From the NCBI GenBank assembly GCA_903772945.1, contig CAICTM010000144.1, positions 42,971 through 106,970 on the forward strand: a stretch of 64,000 nt of DNA, given 5' to 3'. Shown in pieces: positions 33,101 through 44,792 of this stretch. The notes below the pieces were generated by a model. That model was not told the DNA's origin and searched no databases. It saw only the letters and a list, made by a program, of their open reading frames with translations. This DNA comes from Seminavis robusta. Lineage: Eukaryota; Bacillariophyta; Bacillariophyceae; Naviculales; Naviculaceae. The translations under genes and the position numbers were made by a program. How positions within the stretch are numbered: the stretch's first letter is position 1; the number at the start of each line of letters is the position of its first letter.

Positions 33101-35681
33101 TCTTGTGGGCTCTAAGGTAGGTCTTTGTGTAGGCTCCAGAGTTGGCCTTCGTGTTGGTTCAAGAGTTGGGTTCTTTCCACCTTGATTGCTCCCATCTGCT
33201 CCTTGTGCGTTGTTGTCACCCTGTACTGATATTGGCTCCTCCGTTGGCAGTCCACTAGTGGGTGCACTTGTTGTCGGCACAGCGGAGGGCTGGCCTGGCT
33301 TTACTGTAGGAGACAAAGTTGTGGGCGCAATAGACTCTGGTTCATTTGTGAGTCTTGGAGATGATACTGGTTGAGTAGGGACCGATGTTGTTGGAGGGCT
33401 TGTTGTGGGGGAACTTGTAGTTGGTGCAGCACTGGGTGCACCTGCTGTCACTGTGGGAGTTCCTGTAGATGGGATAGCAGTTGATGGGCTCGAGGTAGGG
33501 TTTGGCTTTGCATCAGAAGGAGCAAAAGTCTTTGTTGCCACTTCAGCTACAGGTTCACGATCCTTTCCATCACCAGTGTATTCCATGACGACCACCTGTG
33601 GGTCGATTGGATTCAGCACTGCACCGGAATACAAACGGACATTGGAACTTTCTTCTGACTCCTCCAGGGATGGGTATGTTCGCCTCATTTCAAACATGAA
33701 TGCATTAACAAAGTTTGAAAACAACCCTGCAGAACTCTGAAGCTCACGTCCGCCACTTCTGGACATGGCAGTAACTTGGCTAATGTCGTTTGGCATTCCA
33801 AACAATGGATTGTCATCTGGACAACCCAAGCAGGTGAGATGGCAAGCCCATTTAGTGTAGGTAAAGATGAGGTTCCTGCCAGCTGCCACATAGTTGACTT
33901 CTTGGAGTGTGACATTTTGTAGAATGCGCTGGTAGTCTCCTGAGCACATGCCGGCCAAACCATTATATGTCAACTGGAAAATGGCTTCTAACTGCTCTTG
34001 TTCCTGGGTTGTGAAATTGAGGGGCAAACCTACAATGACAAAGTCAACCAGGCCTTCCTTTTGTTCCACAACATCCTCTGTGGCCTCACACTCGACCTCC
34101 ATTGGAAACGCTGCAGCGCCGGTGTGGCTGGTTTCGTTACTGGTCACGTTGTTTCTTGTTGTGTTGAACAAAAAGGTTGCATTGGTATCATTGGTCATAC
34201 TGGCATCGTCTTCTATGGCTTCAATCGCTGCCACGGCATCCAAGTTTGTCGTCTCGGCGACTTGATTGCTTGTCGTCGTCGTCGTCGTCGTCGCCGCCAC
34301 AGGTACTTCTGCTGGCGCTGGCGTCGGGAATGGGGTAAACCGATTGCCATAGGCTGCATATGGATCGTAGCCGCCGGTGCTTCCGGTAGAGCTGGCGGTG
34401 CCCGTAGATAGAAACTGAGGGGCCGCAACCGCTGCTGCCACTGCAATAAAACCGGCGACCCCAATAGCCATGCCGATTTGAGCAGTCATGGAAGACCCAG
34501 CTACAGTCGCAGCGGCGACTCCACTAATCCCTCCAGTAGCAGCAGTGGTACCTGCTGCCGTTGCACTAGCTGCCCCTTGAGCAGCTGCTGCGGCCATTTG
34601 TTGCGTGGTTCCCTGGAGAGCCCTGCCCGATCATGCGGTGACAAACGAACGAGCATGGATGAGAACATTCGCTCGATCGACGGACAAAGCGCTCGATTGC
34701 TGGAAAAGGACGACGACGATGCAACACTTACCAAACTGTTGGATTTAACAAGTTGGTCATGGATTGTTGCTGTGCTAGGAGCCCCGTCCTACCAGCGGAT
34801 GCAGCTTGGTTTCCGACTTCCACTGCTGCCTCTTCAGCAGCTTCGTCCACCCCAGGTACATCATCATTGCCTCTTTCAGTGCATCTGTTGACCAATCTGG
34901 TCATCAGTTTCATGCAAAAGAGCAACCCGCAAGCTGACAAGATGGCAAAGAAGAGTGATTGCCTGACTTGCTGTTCCTTTGCTTCTGCAGTGTCAGCAGA
35001 AGAAGTTTCATCTTCGTCACGGCAGCTGTCACTGAGCTGACTGTCGTTTTCCTGATCCGACCCATTGTTTTCTTCATCAATACTGTGTCTTGACCTCTTT
35101 TGGTTTACAACTTTCTTTCCATCCAGATCAACCTCATCCATGGGAGCAGCAGAGTCCTTGGGACCAGAGGACGACTGTCCTAGGCGGCACGCTAAGGTAT
35201 CGTCGTCATTGTCGGCTGACAATGTGGTTCCTGTAGTGATTTGGATGAGTCTGATGAAGGCAAAAGAGAATGATGAGTTGCGTTTCCAGCCACAACCAAT
35301 GAACTACAGCGAAACTCATCTGCCGTGGTGCCATATTACTACCCAGCAACTGAAAACTGAACCTAAGGAAAGGACAACTCACGTTGGATTCTCGTCTTCT
35401 GCCGCAAAGGAGACGTCATTGTCGCAGAAGGAATCGACTGAAGCTTCTTCTGCTTGATGCAGATGTGCTGAGTCTCTTGACATTCGATGAGGTCCTCGTA
35501 GTTGGTCTAGCGTATGTTCCACGTAAACGTCGTCATCATCGTCAGATGGTGCAGAGTAGCTGAGCACACTGCCATAGTCATTCGCATCTACATGTACTTC
35601 TGAAGCTCCTCCGGTCTTGATTTTCGTTTTGTTGCTCCTGTTGCTGCTCTTCTTCATCTTGCTCATGGACTTGAAATACAT
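30191..35681 (-). CDS. G2: giant P/T/S-rich membrane-anchored surface protein, C-type
   Basis: Exons on the minus strand are 35681-35383, 35230-34732 and 34622-30191, giving about 1742 residues. The exon 2/3 junction is phase 2 and joins NPTVW|ALQGTTQQM. The exon 1/2 junction shows good GT/AG sites but a one-base phase mismatch. Order: acidic N-terminus with HLHQAEEASVDSF; QLSDSCRDEDE motif; hydrophobic SLFFAILSACGLLFCMKLM; Ala-rich second hydrophobic segment; a Thr run coded by GTC repeats; NxT sequons; module A (about 33580-34090: GLVDFVIVGLPLNF, CSGDYQRILQNV, CLGCPDDNPLFG). Arg-rich PT repeats follow, including a 51-base tandem repeat. Module C (31800-32190: IDLILVDVDSNSS, GDVIRLPVG, VDFYLN) precedes long S-x-P-S repeats and C-terminal module D (30191-30540: FFLVDASNSD, LGYDYNIYVAK). 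Exon 3 is fully open. Confidence 0.78.
32440..32795 (-). repeat. 51-base tandem repeat coding a 17-residue Arg/Pro unit in G2
   Basis: About six copies at a 51-base period start near 32440, 32491, 32542, 32593, 32644, 32695, and a partial one at 32746. Each encodes APTSRPPTRRPTPNPVP or a close variant on the minus strand. Copies differ by a few substitutions and no indels, so the G2 frame is kept. Confidence 0.88.
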
Positions 35682-36620
35682 GTAGTTTATGAAGTTGGAT
35701 GGTAATGATCCTCTATCTACATGTAGTTGAGCTAGATCCTGTGGCTCTTGTCATGCAGTGGCGGTGCATGGGGTTCCTTTGTTGTTCTGAAAAGTAGCGA
35801 AAATCTTACTGTAGTTCTCCTCCTCAGTGAACGAACCCAACCTTCAACGGCGGCACTCAGAGGATTAGTCAATAGTTAGTGACGTTTCGGAAAGGGTCAC
35901 GCTGAAGTGCAAATATGATTTTTCCAATATACAGTACTACATGTAGCACTTTCTTTTCACCCCTGTTGCGGCAACCACTTGTATGGCTCTTGAGCTGCTC
36001 TTGACGTCCACTTTTGTAAATAAAGTCGATCCACATTTTCTACTTTCTACGGTGAGAGGCAACGAACGCCAACAACGACAGCCAGAGCCAGCTATACATC
36101 TACAATGTAGCAATGATAGGGGGTTTAGAGTAGGTGGATTAATCTACATCTAGCTGCTTCTGGCTTTATCGATGCCGTTCAAACAGCTATTTAGCTTTGC
36201 TGTTTCGACGAAACCATGGTTACGGGACATCAGCTACCGGTAGCCAGAAGCACGCTTCCAGGCTTATTCGAACGCACCGATTCCGCATGTAGGATTCTTA
36301 GCACACGATCAGATTTGATTGAATTCCTCCAGCACGAGAGACCCTATCGCAAATTTGATTTTGCCTGCATTCTCAAAATGGCTGGGTTGGGGTTGGGCAC
36401 GACGGCTTTGGGTCCCTCGTGTTTTGACGCCGGGTATGCTTCAATGGTTGGTTTTGCAGAATTAATTAAAGCTACGAGACAGGCGCCATCGCAAGCGATG
36501 GAGATAGCAAACACCCTTCCAGCAAGATCATCAAAACCAGCTATAACAACTTGATATTAACTTCCTACAGATCCAAGTCAACAAAAATCCTCTTATCTTG
36601 AATTAAACTCTCGCGGAAAA
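35682..36620. other. Intergenic between G2 and G3
   Basis: About 940 bases. The left part should hold the G2 promoter; CTACATGTAG words lie near 35678-35686 and 35716-35725. The right part contains one plus-strand ORF of doubtful status (36216-36554, listed separately). Confidence 0.5.
36216..36554 (+). CDS. Doubtful small ORF on the opposite strand inside the array
   Basis: A 112-residue ORF with an ATG in a fair context (GAAACCATGG). It is convergent with G3 and ends 66 bases from the G3 stop. The composition is not obviously low-complexity and includes LIEFLQHERPYRKFDFACIL. No domain, signal peptide or homologue in the window is recognised. It could be a real small gene, a gene fragment or chance. 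Confidence 0.22.
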   Translation: MVTGHQLPVARSTLPGLFERTDSACRILSTRSDLIEFLQHERPYRKFDFACILKMAGLGLGTTALGPSCFDAGYASMVGFAELIKATRQAPSQAMEIANTLPARSSKPAITT

Positions 36621-39600
36621 TCAGGAAGGGCGAATTGTTAAGCTTACTGTTGCTGTCCCCTGGAGCTGACCACCACTATTGTATAACTCTGCTTTGAGGG
36701 TGAAAGCCGTGCTTGAGTACCCTTCTCCTCCAAAGTCATCGGCTGAACTGCAGGAACTAGAGCAGACAGTATAATCTTCTGAATCATCCTTCCTGATGAT
36801 GTTATCATTCACGGAGAATAGCACATACCACTTAGATGCCCCTCCACTTCGAGTTGCAATGATATTGTAGTTGTATCCTAACTGATCAACAACAATGGTG
36901 GAACTTCCTGACAACGTTTCTTGGACCTCATTGCTGCTGTCTGCGTCAACAAGAGCAAAACCAGTCAATTGACCAGACGTGACAGCAGCTACAGTTGGGC
37001 TTTCCGTAGGTGGATCTGTTGGAGGTGCAGTAGGTGAATCTGTTGGAGCTTCTGTAGGCGGATTTGATGGAGCTTCTGTAGGGGATTGAGTAGGAGGGTC
37101 TGTGGGTGGTTCAGTAGGGGATTTGCTTGGGCTGGAGCTGGGACTGCCACTAGGACTTCCTGTAGGTGGATCAGTCGGAACTTTGGTGGGTGACCTGCTC
37201 GGGCTGGAGCTGGGGGCATCAGTAGGAGGAAGAGTAGGAGGATTGGTTGGTGAACCACTTGGACTGGAGCTTGGGACACTGCTGGGGGCTTCCGAAGGTT
37301 GATAAGAAGGGGGTTCTGTTGGTGGTCTCGATGGGGGTGCGGTCGGAGGATCTGTGGGTGGGAGACTTGGGCTTGAACTTGGATCTGAACTTGGTGCCGA
37401 ACTGGGGTTCGCACTGGGCCTTGGGATGGTAGGGTTGATGCTGGGAGAAGAACTTGGGGAAAGACTGGGTACCAGACTGGGTTTGGAGCTGGGCTTGGGG
37501 TTGGAGGGACTGCTGCTCGGAGAGGAACTTGGGGAAAGACTGGGTACCAGACTGGGTGTGGCGCTGGGTTTGGGGTTGGAGGGACTGCTGCTCGGGGAGG
37601 AGCTAGGTTGTGCACTTGGTAGGAGACTGGGTGTGGAGCTGGGCCTTGGGATGGTCGGGCTGCTGCTGGGGGGAGAACTTAGAGAATGAGAAGAGCTAGG
37701 TGCTGCGCTTGACTCACTGGGAGTGAGACTGGGGGTGAAGCTGGGGGCAGAACTAGGAGACTGAGAAGAGCTAGGCGCTGCGCTGATGCACTTGGAGCTT
37801 GACTGGGTGGTGAAGCTGGGGGCAGAACTTGGAGAAAGAGAAGAGCTCGGTTCTGCACTTGAAGCACTTGGTGCGATACTGGGGTTGCCGCTGGGGGCTG
37901 TGCTCGGAGAATGAGAAGAGCTTGGTGCTGCACTCGATGCACTTGGTAAGACTGGGGGTGGAGCTGGGCGGAACTGGAATGAGACGAGCTCGGGCTGCGC
38001 TTGATACACTTGTGCGATTACTGGGTTGTCGCTGGGGGCGGAACTAGGAGATTGAGGGAGCTCGGCGCTGCGCTTGACACTTGGTGCAAGACTGGGGATT
38101 GAGCTGGGGGCGAACTAGGAGATTGAGAAGAGCTAGGTGCTGCCTCGACTTGCGACTGGGTACGGTCATGGGCTGGGGCAGAACTTGGAGATTGGGGAAG
38201 AGCTAGGTGCTGCACTCGATGTACTTGGTGCAAAACTTGGGGTGGAGCTGGGGGCAGAACTCGGAGATTGAGAAGAGCTAGGTGCTGCGCTCGATGTACT
38301 TGGTGCAAAACTTGGGGTGGAGCTGGGGGCAGAACTCGGAGATTGAGAAGAGCTAGGTGCTGCGCTTGATGCACTTGGTGAAGACTTGGGGGTTGAGCTG
38401 GGGGCAGAACTTGGAGATTGGGAAGAGCTCGGTGCTGCACTCGATGTACTTGGTGCAAAACTTGGGGTGGAGCTGGGGGCAGAACTAGGAGATTGAGAAG
38501 AGCTAGGTGCTCCACTCGATGTACTTGGTGAAAAAACTTGGGGGGAGCTGGGGGCAGAACTTGGAGTTTGAGAGAGCTAGGTGCTCCACTCGATGTACTT
38601 GGTGAAAAACTTGGGGTGGAGCTGGGGGCAGAACTTGGAGTTTGAGAAGAGCTAGGTGCTACGCTTGATGCGCTTGGTGCAACACTTGGGGTGGAGCTGG
38701 GGGCAGAACTAGGAGATTGAGAAGAGCTAGGTGCCATGCTTGATGCGCTTGGTGCAAGACTGGGGGTGGAGCTGGGTTCTGGAATAGTGGGGTTACTGCT
38801 GGGAGCAAAGCTAGGAGGGTGAGAAAAGCTCGGTGCTGTACTTGGGACAGAGCTTGGTTCTGGAATGGAAGGTCTGCTGCTAGGGATGGTACTAGGATGT
38901 GTTGTGGGTGGAAGAGTAGGTGGCTCAGTTGGTGAGCTGGTTGTTGGGCTCGCTGTAGTTGGACTCACACTAGGACTCCCTGTAGTGACCGTAGGGGTCA
39001 AAGTTGTGGGCTGGGGGGTAGGCAGTTCTGTTGGATTCTCAGTGGGTGGCTCTGTCGGGGTTTTTGTAGGTGGCTCCGTTGGGTTTGCGGTGGAAAGAAT
39101 TGTTGCAAGCGAGACTGGAACTGTGTCTGTGAGCCCTGCAAAAGCTCTCAAGAAGTCTGCTATGTCTGCTGGACTGGACAGAAAATGAGTTGTATCTGTC
39201 TGGTTTGTAGTCACAAGGAATTCAACAAAACTTGTTCCTGCCTGCAGCTGTCGCCTCCTAAACCTATTTGTGACCGACGCATTAATCATTACAGGTGAGC
39301 ATTTCACCTGAGACACAAAGTCATAGGAAGTTTCGAAGGCGGTCACTAGGGCAGCGTCACTTAGTGTAGAAAGATCACCTTGGGCAAATCCCATGTAGTA
39401 CGGAGCAGTTACTGTAATGTGCCCACAGAAACTTGCTAATGTTGTTGGGAATCCTGTGGGGGTGCTTGTTGGCTGATGTGATGGGCTCAATGAAGGATGA
39501 TGTGAAGGAATACTTGTTGGCCTGTCACTGGGATGAGTGCTTGGCTGTGATGAGGGACCGGAACTAGGTTGACTTGTGGGAAGACTGCTGGGATGTTTTG

Positions 39601-42600
39601 TTGGGCTTCTTGTTGTTGGCGTGTTACTGGGCATTCCAGTTGTCACGGTGGGGCTGATGGTGGTTGGACGACTAGTGGTAGGGGAAATAGTGCTGGGGCT
39701 GATTGTGGGGGGCTCAGTGGGCGCTTCCGTTGGAGGCTCTGTAGGTGATTTTGTTGGCTGCTCAGTTGGTCTTGAGTCCCTGATATACACAGGTGAAGTA
39801 TCAGTCAGTCCTGAAAAGGCTGTCAGAAAATCTCTTTCTTCCAAGGCATTCCCCAAAAAGGGATTGGCACTGGTCTGATCAGTTGTCACAGAAACTTGAA
39901 GAGTTTGATGATTTCCCACTGTGAACCTCTCTTGGATTGTAACATTGGTTACAACAGCCGAGCAAGTAGCATCTGCTACAAAGTCATAAGCCCTGGCAAA
40001 GTTAGAACTCAGAAAACCTTCTCCTAGTGCTGATACGTCACTGGTGAATCCCACGTAGTAAGTGGCAGTCACTGCAGTGAATCCACAGGTGGGTGCTACT
40101 GTTGGTGATCCTGTGGTTGGAATCGGTGTGGGACTAGCTGATGGTACGACGGATGGAGACAAAGATGGCTGGTGTGTAGGCTGGGCAGTAGGTGCAGGCG
40201 TTGGTTTGTTTGTTGGTCTAGCAGTGGGCTGGCCAGTGGGTATACGAGTTGGTGGCACTGTTGGAGACCTAGTTGTGGGGCTGGCTGTGGTTGGAGCAGC
40301 ACTAGGATTCCCTGATGTCACGGTTGGACTATTGGTTGTGGGTGGAGCTGTTGGGGGGGTTGTTGGAGTTTTTGTGGGCTCTTGGGTTGGTGGCTGTGTG
40401 GGAGCAGTTGTTGGTCGCTGGGTTGGAGGGTTGGTCGGAGAAATTGTAGGAGTAGCCGTTGGTGGGTCAGTTGGGGCATTGGTTGGCAACTCTGTTGGTG
40501 ATAAGGTGGGGCTCCTTGTGGGAGATGTAGTGGGGCTTCTTGTTGTCGGAGCAACACTAGGACTGCCTGATGTTACAGTGGGGTTTAGAGTTGTCGGACC
40601 TACTGTTGGGAATTTTGTAGGGGGTTCAGTTGGTGGCAGCGATGGCTGCTTTGTTGGGAGTGTCGTGGGTGGCATCGTGGGCTCGGCAGTCGTTGGAGCG
40701 GCCATGATACTGGCAGCCTCTGGAACTCGGGTGGGAGATCCTGTTGTAGGCATAGCCGTGCTTGGTCCACCTGTTGTTGGGGTGGATGTACTGGGCGCAA
40801 CTGTCGAAGGCTCCAGCGTTGATGGACCCGTCGTTGCTCGTGGCATTGATGACACGGGCTGGTGGGACGGCGACAACGACGGAGCCAAAGAAGGATTAGA
40901 GGATGGCCATGCTGACGGTCCCGCGGAAGGCACAATTGATGGATTCAAAGAAGGGCTCGAGGATGGCCATGCCGATGGTCCCGCGGAAGGCTTGTTTGAT
41001 GGAAGGTTTGAGGGGCTCGAGGAAGGCCCAGCCGATGGTCCCGAGGAAGGCTCGGTAGATGGATTTGCGCTGGGACTCAAGGTGACTGGAAGCGGAAGCG
41101 GTTCTCGATTGATGGTTTCCGGCGGAGGATCCGCGACGATCTCCACCACGATGTCGTTAGAGTTCAATGGATTGAGTACGGCGCCAGAATACAATCGCAA
41201 GGACGTGCCATCTTCGTCCGCTATCCACGGATAGGATTCTTCAATTTCAAACATGAACGCCCCGACAAAGTCATTGAAAAAGGTGGGGCCCAAAGTGTAT
41301 ACACTCTGTTGAAGCATCCGCTTGCTGTTCGCTGTGGAAATAACCGGCGCCACGCTATCATTGTGCGTCCCAAACAAGGGATTGTTGTCCGAGCACCCGA
41401 CACACGATATCGTGCATTGCCATTTGGTGTAAGTGAAATCCAACGATCCAGCCGCAACATAGTTGACTTCCAAAAGAGTCACATCTTGTAGCACCCTTTG
41501 GTACTCCCCCGAGCACATCCCAGATAGCCCATTGTATGCCAAAGCAAACAGGTCCTCCAGCTGAGACTGTTCCTGTGCTGCAAATTCATACGGCAGGCCT
41601 TCAATGACAAAGTCTACCAGTCCCACCTTGAGTTCGGGAACCCCTTCGGCATCCTCGCACTTATGAATATACGGCACCGATGTGTTTGTGATGTTAAGAA
41701 TTGTCGCATTGCTTGTAATGTCGAAGGGATCGGTCCAATTAGTCGGGGCAGCAGTGATGTTATCAATCACCGGTGGAGCAACCGTGATGTTGATGTTCGT
41801 CAAATTGACCAGAGTGAAATTGGTGTTGTTTGCGGTGATATTGAATGCTACCAAAGTTTCCCCTAAAGTAGTCATGCCACTTGGCTGCATGATGGCACCG
41901 GCCGCAAGTCCTGCCACGGTGACAACTGCTGCGACTCCCACCGCTGCCCCAACCTGCACCCCAAGAGAAGCTCCTGCGATTGAAGATGCTATCATAATAG
42001 GAACATTTCGTTAGAGACGAATTGCCAAAGCAAGCGAGGATATTATGCACACAGTATGAGACACTCTTACCAGCTTGCGCAACAGCCCCGGATGTCGTTG
42101 CTGCCGTGGCGGTTGCTGCCGCCGACGATGCACCTGCCGCCGTCGATCCCGACGCGGACTGTGATGCTGCGACTGCCATTTGCTGTGTCGCCACTTGACC
42201 CTGTGTGGCGCTGTAGCGTAAATAAATGAAACAACAACGTAGTATACATTGGTGTGAGACCTGCACAGATATCGTACCGTATCGTGTGGCATCGTATCGT
42301 ATCGTATCGTACCTTGCAACGGCTGTATTGACCGCCAAGTTTTGGCTCGATTGCTGCAGCAGGAGACTGTTTTGCGATGCAATGAGAGCTTCGTCGACCA
42401 CTTCGGCCAAAACTTCTTGTTGGATGGCATCTTCCGCGCCGCTGCCACCCGATAATTTCCGACAGAGCCACGAAATGATTTTGGCACAGAAAACGACCCC
42501 CAGGGAACTGGCGAGCGCAAACAAGAGCGAGCAGCGAACCTTTCTCTCTTGTGCTTCGGCATCGGAGAGAATGGATTCTTCGTCTTGAAAGCTGTCACTG

Positions 42601-43800
42601 AGATGGATGCTATCGTCTTCCTCCAACTCGTCGTCGTCGTCGTCGTCAAATGTATCGCACGAAATCAAGTCATCGTGACACGATTTCTTAGGTTTGTCTT
42701 CTGGCGTGTCTGTTTCATCGTGCCCCAGTTCACAAACAATATCTAGCTGGCTTGACGATAACGCTTCTATTGGTTCCTCCGATGAAGAGTTGCTGGTTAT
42801 GTCGGATGGATTTTCTAGGTCGCCGTGATCGTGGTCTGGGTTGGACTGATCTCGAGGAAGCGCCACTATTCGTATTTGGCTGAGAAAAGAGAGAGGCCGA
42901 GAGAGAGAAACGAATGTTCAGGTGAGACAGCATGAAGGCATACAAATCAAATCATACATAGCAAGGCCAAACCAAAACTGGCTAGCTATGGCTACCCGCA
43001 AGCCGTAGCTATAGGTCCAGGGTCCAGGTCTAGCCGAGCTATAGCTTGGCTATAGGTAGGTAGGTAGGTAGGTTGCTGTCTCATGAGCTTACCTGCCATT
43101 GAGTTCATCCTCTTGCATTTCTTCCCTCCATGTAACACTCAAATCGTGCATAGCAGGTTGTGGCTTTGCTATTGATGGAGATGTCCTTGGCTCAACTGGG
43201 TGCTGCAGGCTATATGCATCCAGACACAGGCAAAACCAGAGTTAGAAAATGATATGATAAGACTCGGAAGGTTACAGAGGACACGGAAGGCAACCTGACT
43301 AAAAGCTGTGCCAAGCTGCAAGCTGCCAGGTAGCTAGCTAGCTAGAAGCTCTTAGGTGGTGCCTCCCACGAAGCTCGCTGTGTCCACCTAACCGGCACCT
43401 CTGTAGCTTCATAACCAGCATCCAGCCAGCATCCAGCCCATGCAGCCGCAACTTACCTAGTGGAAGCCGAACTAGCACTAACACTAGTGGCCATAGAGCC
43501 CTCTTGTTCCCCATCCGAATGGGAATGATCTTCCTCATCTTCTGTTGCATCAGACGAATGACAGTCCATCGCCATGAAGTCGGGAAAGTCTCCCAAGGAG
43601 GTCTCTGCCTCTTCGGCTTGTAGTAATCGAAACGAGTCTACTGAGAATGTGTACTCGGGGTCTACATGTTGTACGTGATGGCCGCTTGCAGCACTCGCGA
43701 TTCCGGCGTCTTGCTGCTGAAGCTGAACGATCTCCTCCGGTTGGAGAGACGTGACGCTTTCATCGTCGTCTTGTCTCTGTCTCTCTTCTATTCGTGTCAT
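36621..43800 (-). CDS. G3: giant P/T/S-rich membrane-anchored surface protein, double B-type (frame broken in repeats)
   Basis: Five exons fit on the minus strand: 43800-43457, 43209-43093, 42879-42313, 42210-42071 and 41988-36621. The first three junctions are phase 2 and the last is phase 1. Order: acidic N-terminus with FRLLQAEEAETSLGDF; HLSDSFQDEESI; hydrophobic SLLFALASSLGVVFCAKIIS; Ala-rich second hydrophobic segment split by the extra intron; dense N-glycosylation sequons (about 41670-41860); module A (about 41150-41660: GLVDFVIEGLPYEF, CSGEYQRVLQDV, CVGCSDNNPLFG). PT repeats follow, then two module B copies (39770-40100, nearly identical to G1, and a divergent one at 39080-39440), S-x-P-S repeats, and module D (36621-36990). 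The frame is lost and regained several times between about 38600 and 38010 in 75-base repeats, for example a missing A at about 38570 and a longer A run near 38525. Confidence 0.75.
38020..38790 (-). repeat. 75-base tandem repeats (25-residue Ser/Pro unit) in G3
   Basis: About nine to ten copies of a 75-base unit encode a 25-residue block with core APSSSQSPSSAPSSTPS on the minus strand. Some copies carry one- or two-base indels that shift the reading frame. The same unit, with the same period, occurs in G5 at about 53580-54190. Confidence 0.82.
42291..42313. repeat. ATCGT pentanucleotide repeat at a G3 splice donor
   Basis: Four to five ATCGT units lie directly against, and contain, the predicted minus-strand donor GTACG of the third G3 exon. 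Further ATCGT-like units continue to about 42270. Confidence 0.7.
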
Positions 43801-44792
43801 GGTCGTCTCTTTGTATGGATGAACTGGTACGGTACCGTTCTATGATGCCTTGTTCATTCGTTCATTAGCTGTCGTCGTGGGTCTTTGTTTGCTTGCATGA
43901 TGGCTTGGCTGGACTCTCCTTTGCTGCGCTCCGAGCATTTATTTTGACCAGTGTTAACCTCACTGGGCGCTGGGATACGATGCGCTGCTTCTCCTGAGTG
44001 TTTACCACTCGCCAGATATCGCATAAACGACTCACAACGGAAAGGGCCTACTTTCTAAACAGGACTTAACAGCAACCGAAAGCGTCTGACACAGCGTCTT
44101 ATACTCAGAGTACGAATTAAGTGAAGTGTCCACTCGATGGTCATTCGCTAAAGCTTCCCTTTAATTTAAATACGGTACTGGCGGAAAACAATGGTCACAT
44201 GAACACCGAGCGTAAGTCCCATTGATCACAGGAGAACGTGATGAACGGAGTTGCGGGGAATGGGCTTTTGAGAGCGGTTCAGTTGGTCCACTGGCCAGTT
44301 CCAGACAAACAATGTCAAACACGTATTCCCGCAACTTCAATGATGAATCATTGACGAATGGGCACTTCGGCACTTCCAGAATACTGGAGTACACTGTACT
44401 AAATACTTAGTGCTCAAAAACTGGCCATGGCAGCCACCGAGCACCCAGCACTCGAGACTGCGATATGTCCCTCCGACTTTCGACTTCAAATACATGTAGA
44501 TCTAGAGCTTGGAATTGATCAAAGAATGATCAGATCGAATCATCAATCCCTCAAAAACATGAGATAGATAGCACCCACTCCGGGCCAAGCCCAGCAAGAG
44601 CCCAACCACAACATCTCCTCCTAGTAGGGACAAAAAAAAGGCTGCATGGCATTCCCAATGCACAATTCGATTTTCCTTTGCTGGCTAATAGCTAACATGT
44701 CCTTGTTTGCGGCCGAATCAGTTATGTCATAGTTGTGGCTACCGTACCGTAGCTCAATTATTGGATTATTGATCTACCTACTCTAAAAAAAC
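43801..44792. other. Intergenic between G3 and G4
   Basis: About 990 bases holding the presumed G3 promoter and the G4 3' flank. No ORF with recognisable features. A poly-A run is at about 44632-44640. Confidence 0.55.

Noticed and set aside
40062-41234. Long Gly/Val-rich plus-strand ORFs opposite the giant genes (also 24475-25254, 32139-33185, 45547-46623 and 47686-48528)
   Set aside because: They are mirror images of the P/T/S repeats of G1-G4 (ACN, CCN and TCN read backwards as GNN, GGN and GNA). They have no domains, and the sense strand has the conserved modules and splice sites.
41763-42866. A 367-residue ORF in G3 containing RYDTIRYDATRYGT
   Set aside because: That stretch is an intron with ATCGT repeats, and the ORF then leaves the Ala-rich frame at a second intron. 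Splicing at 42313/42210 and 42071/41988 restores the family sequence.
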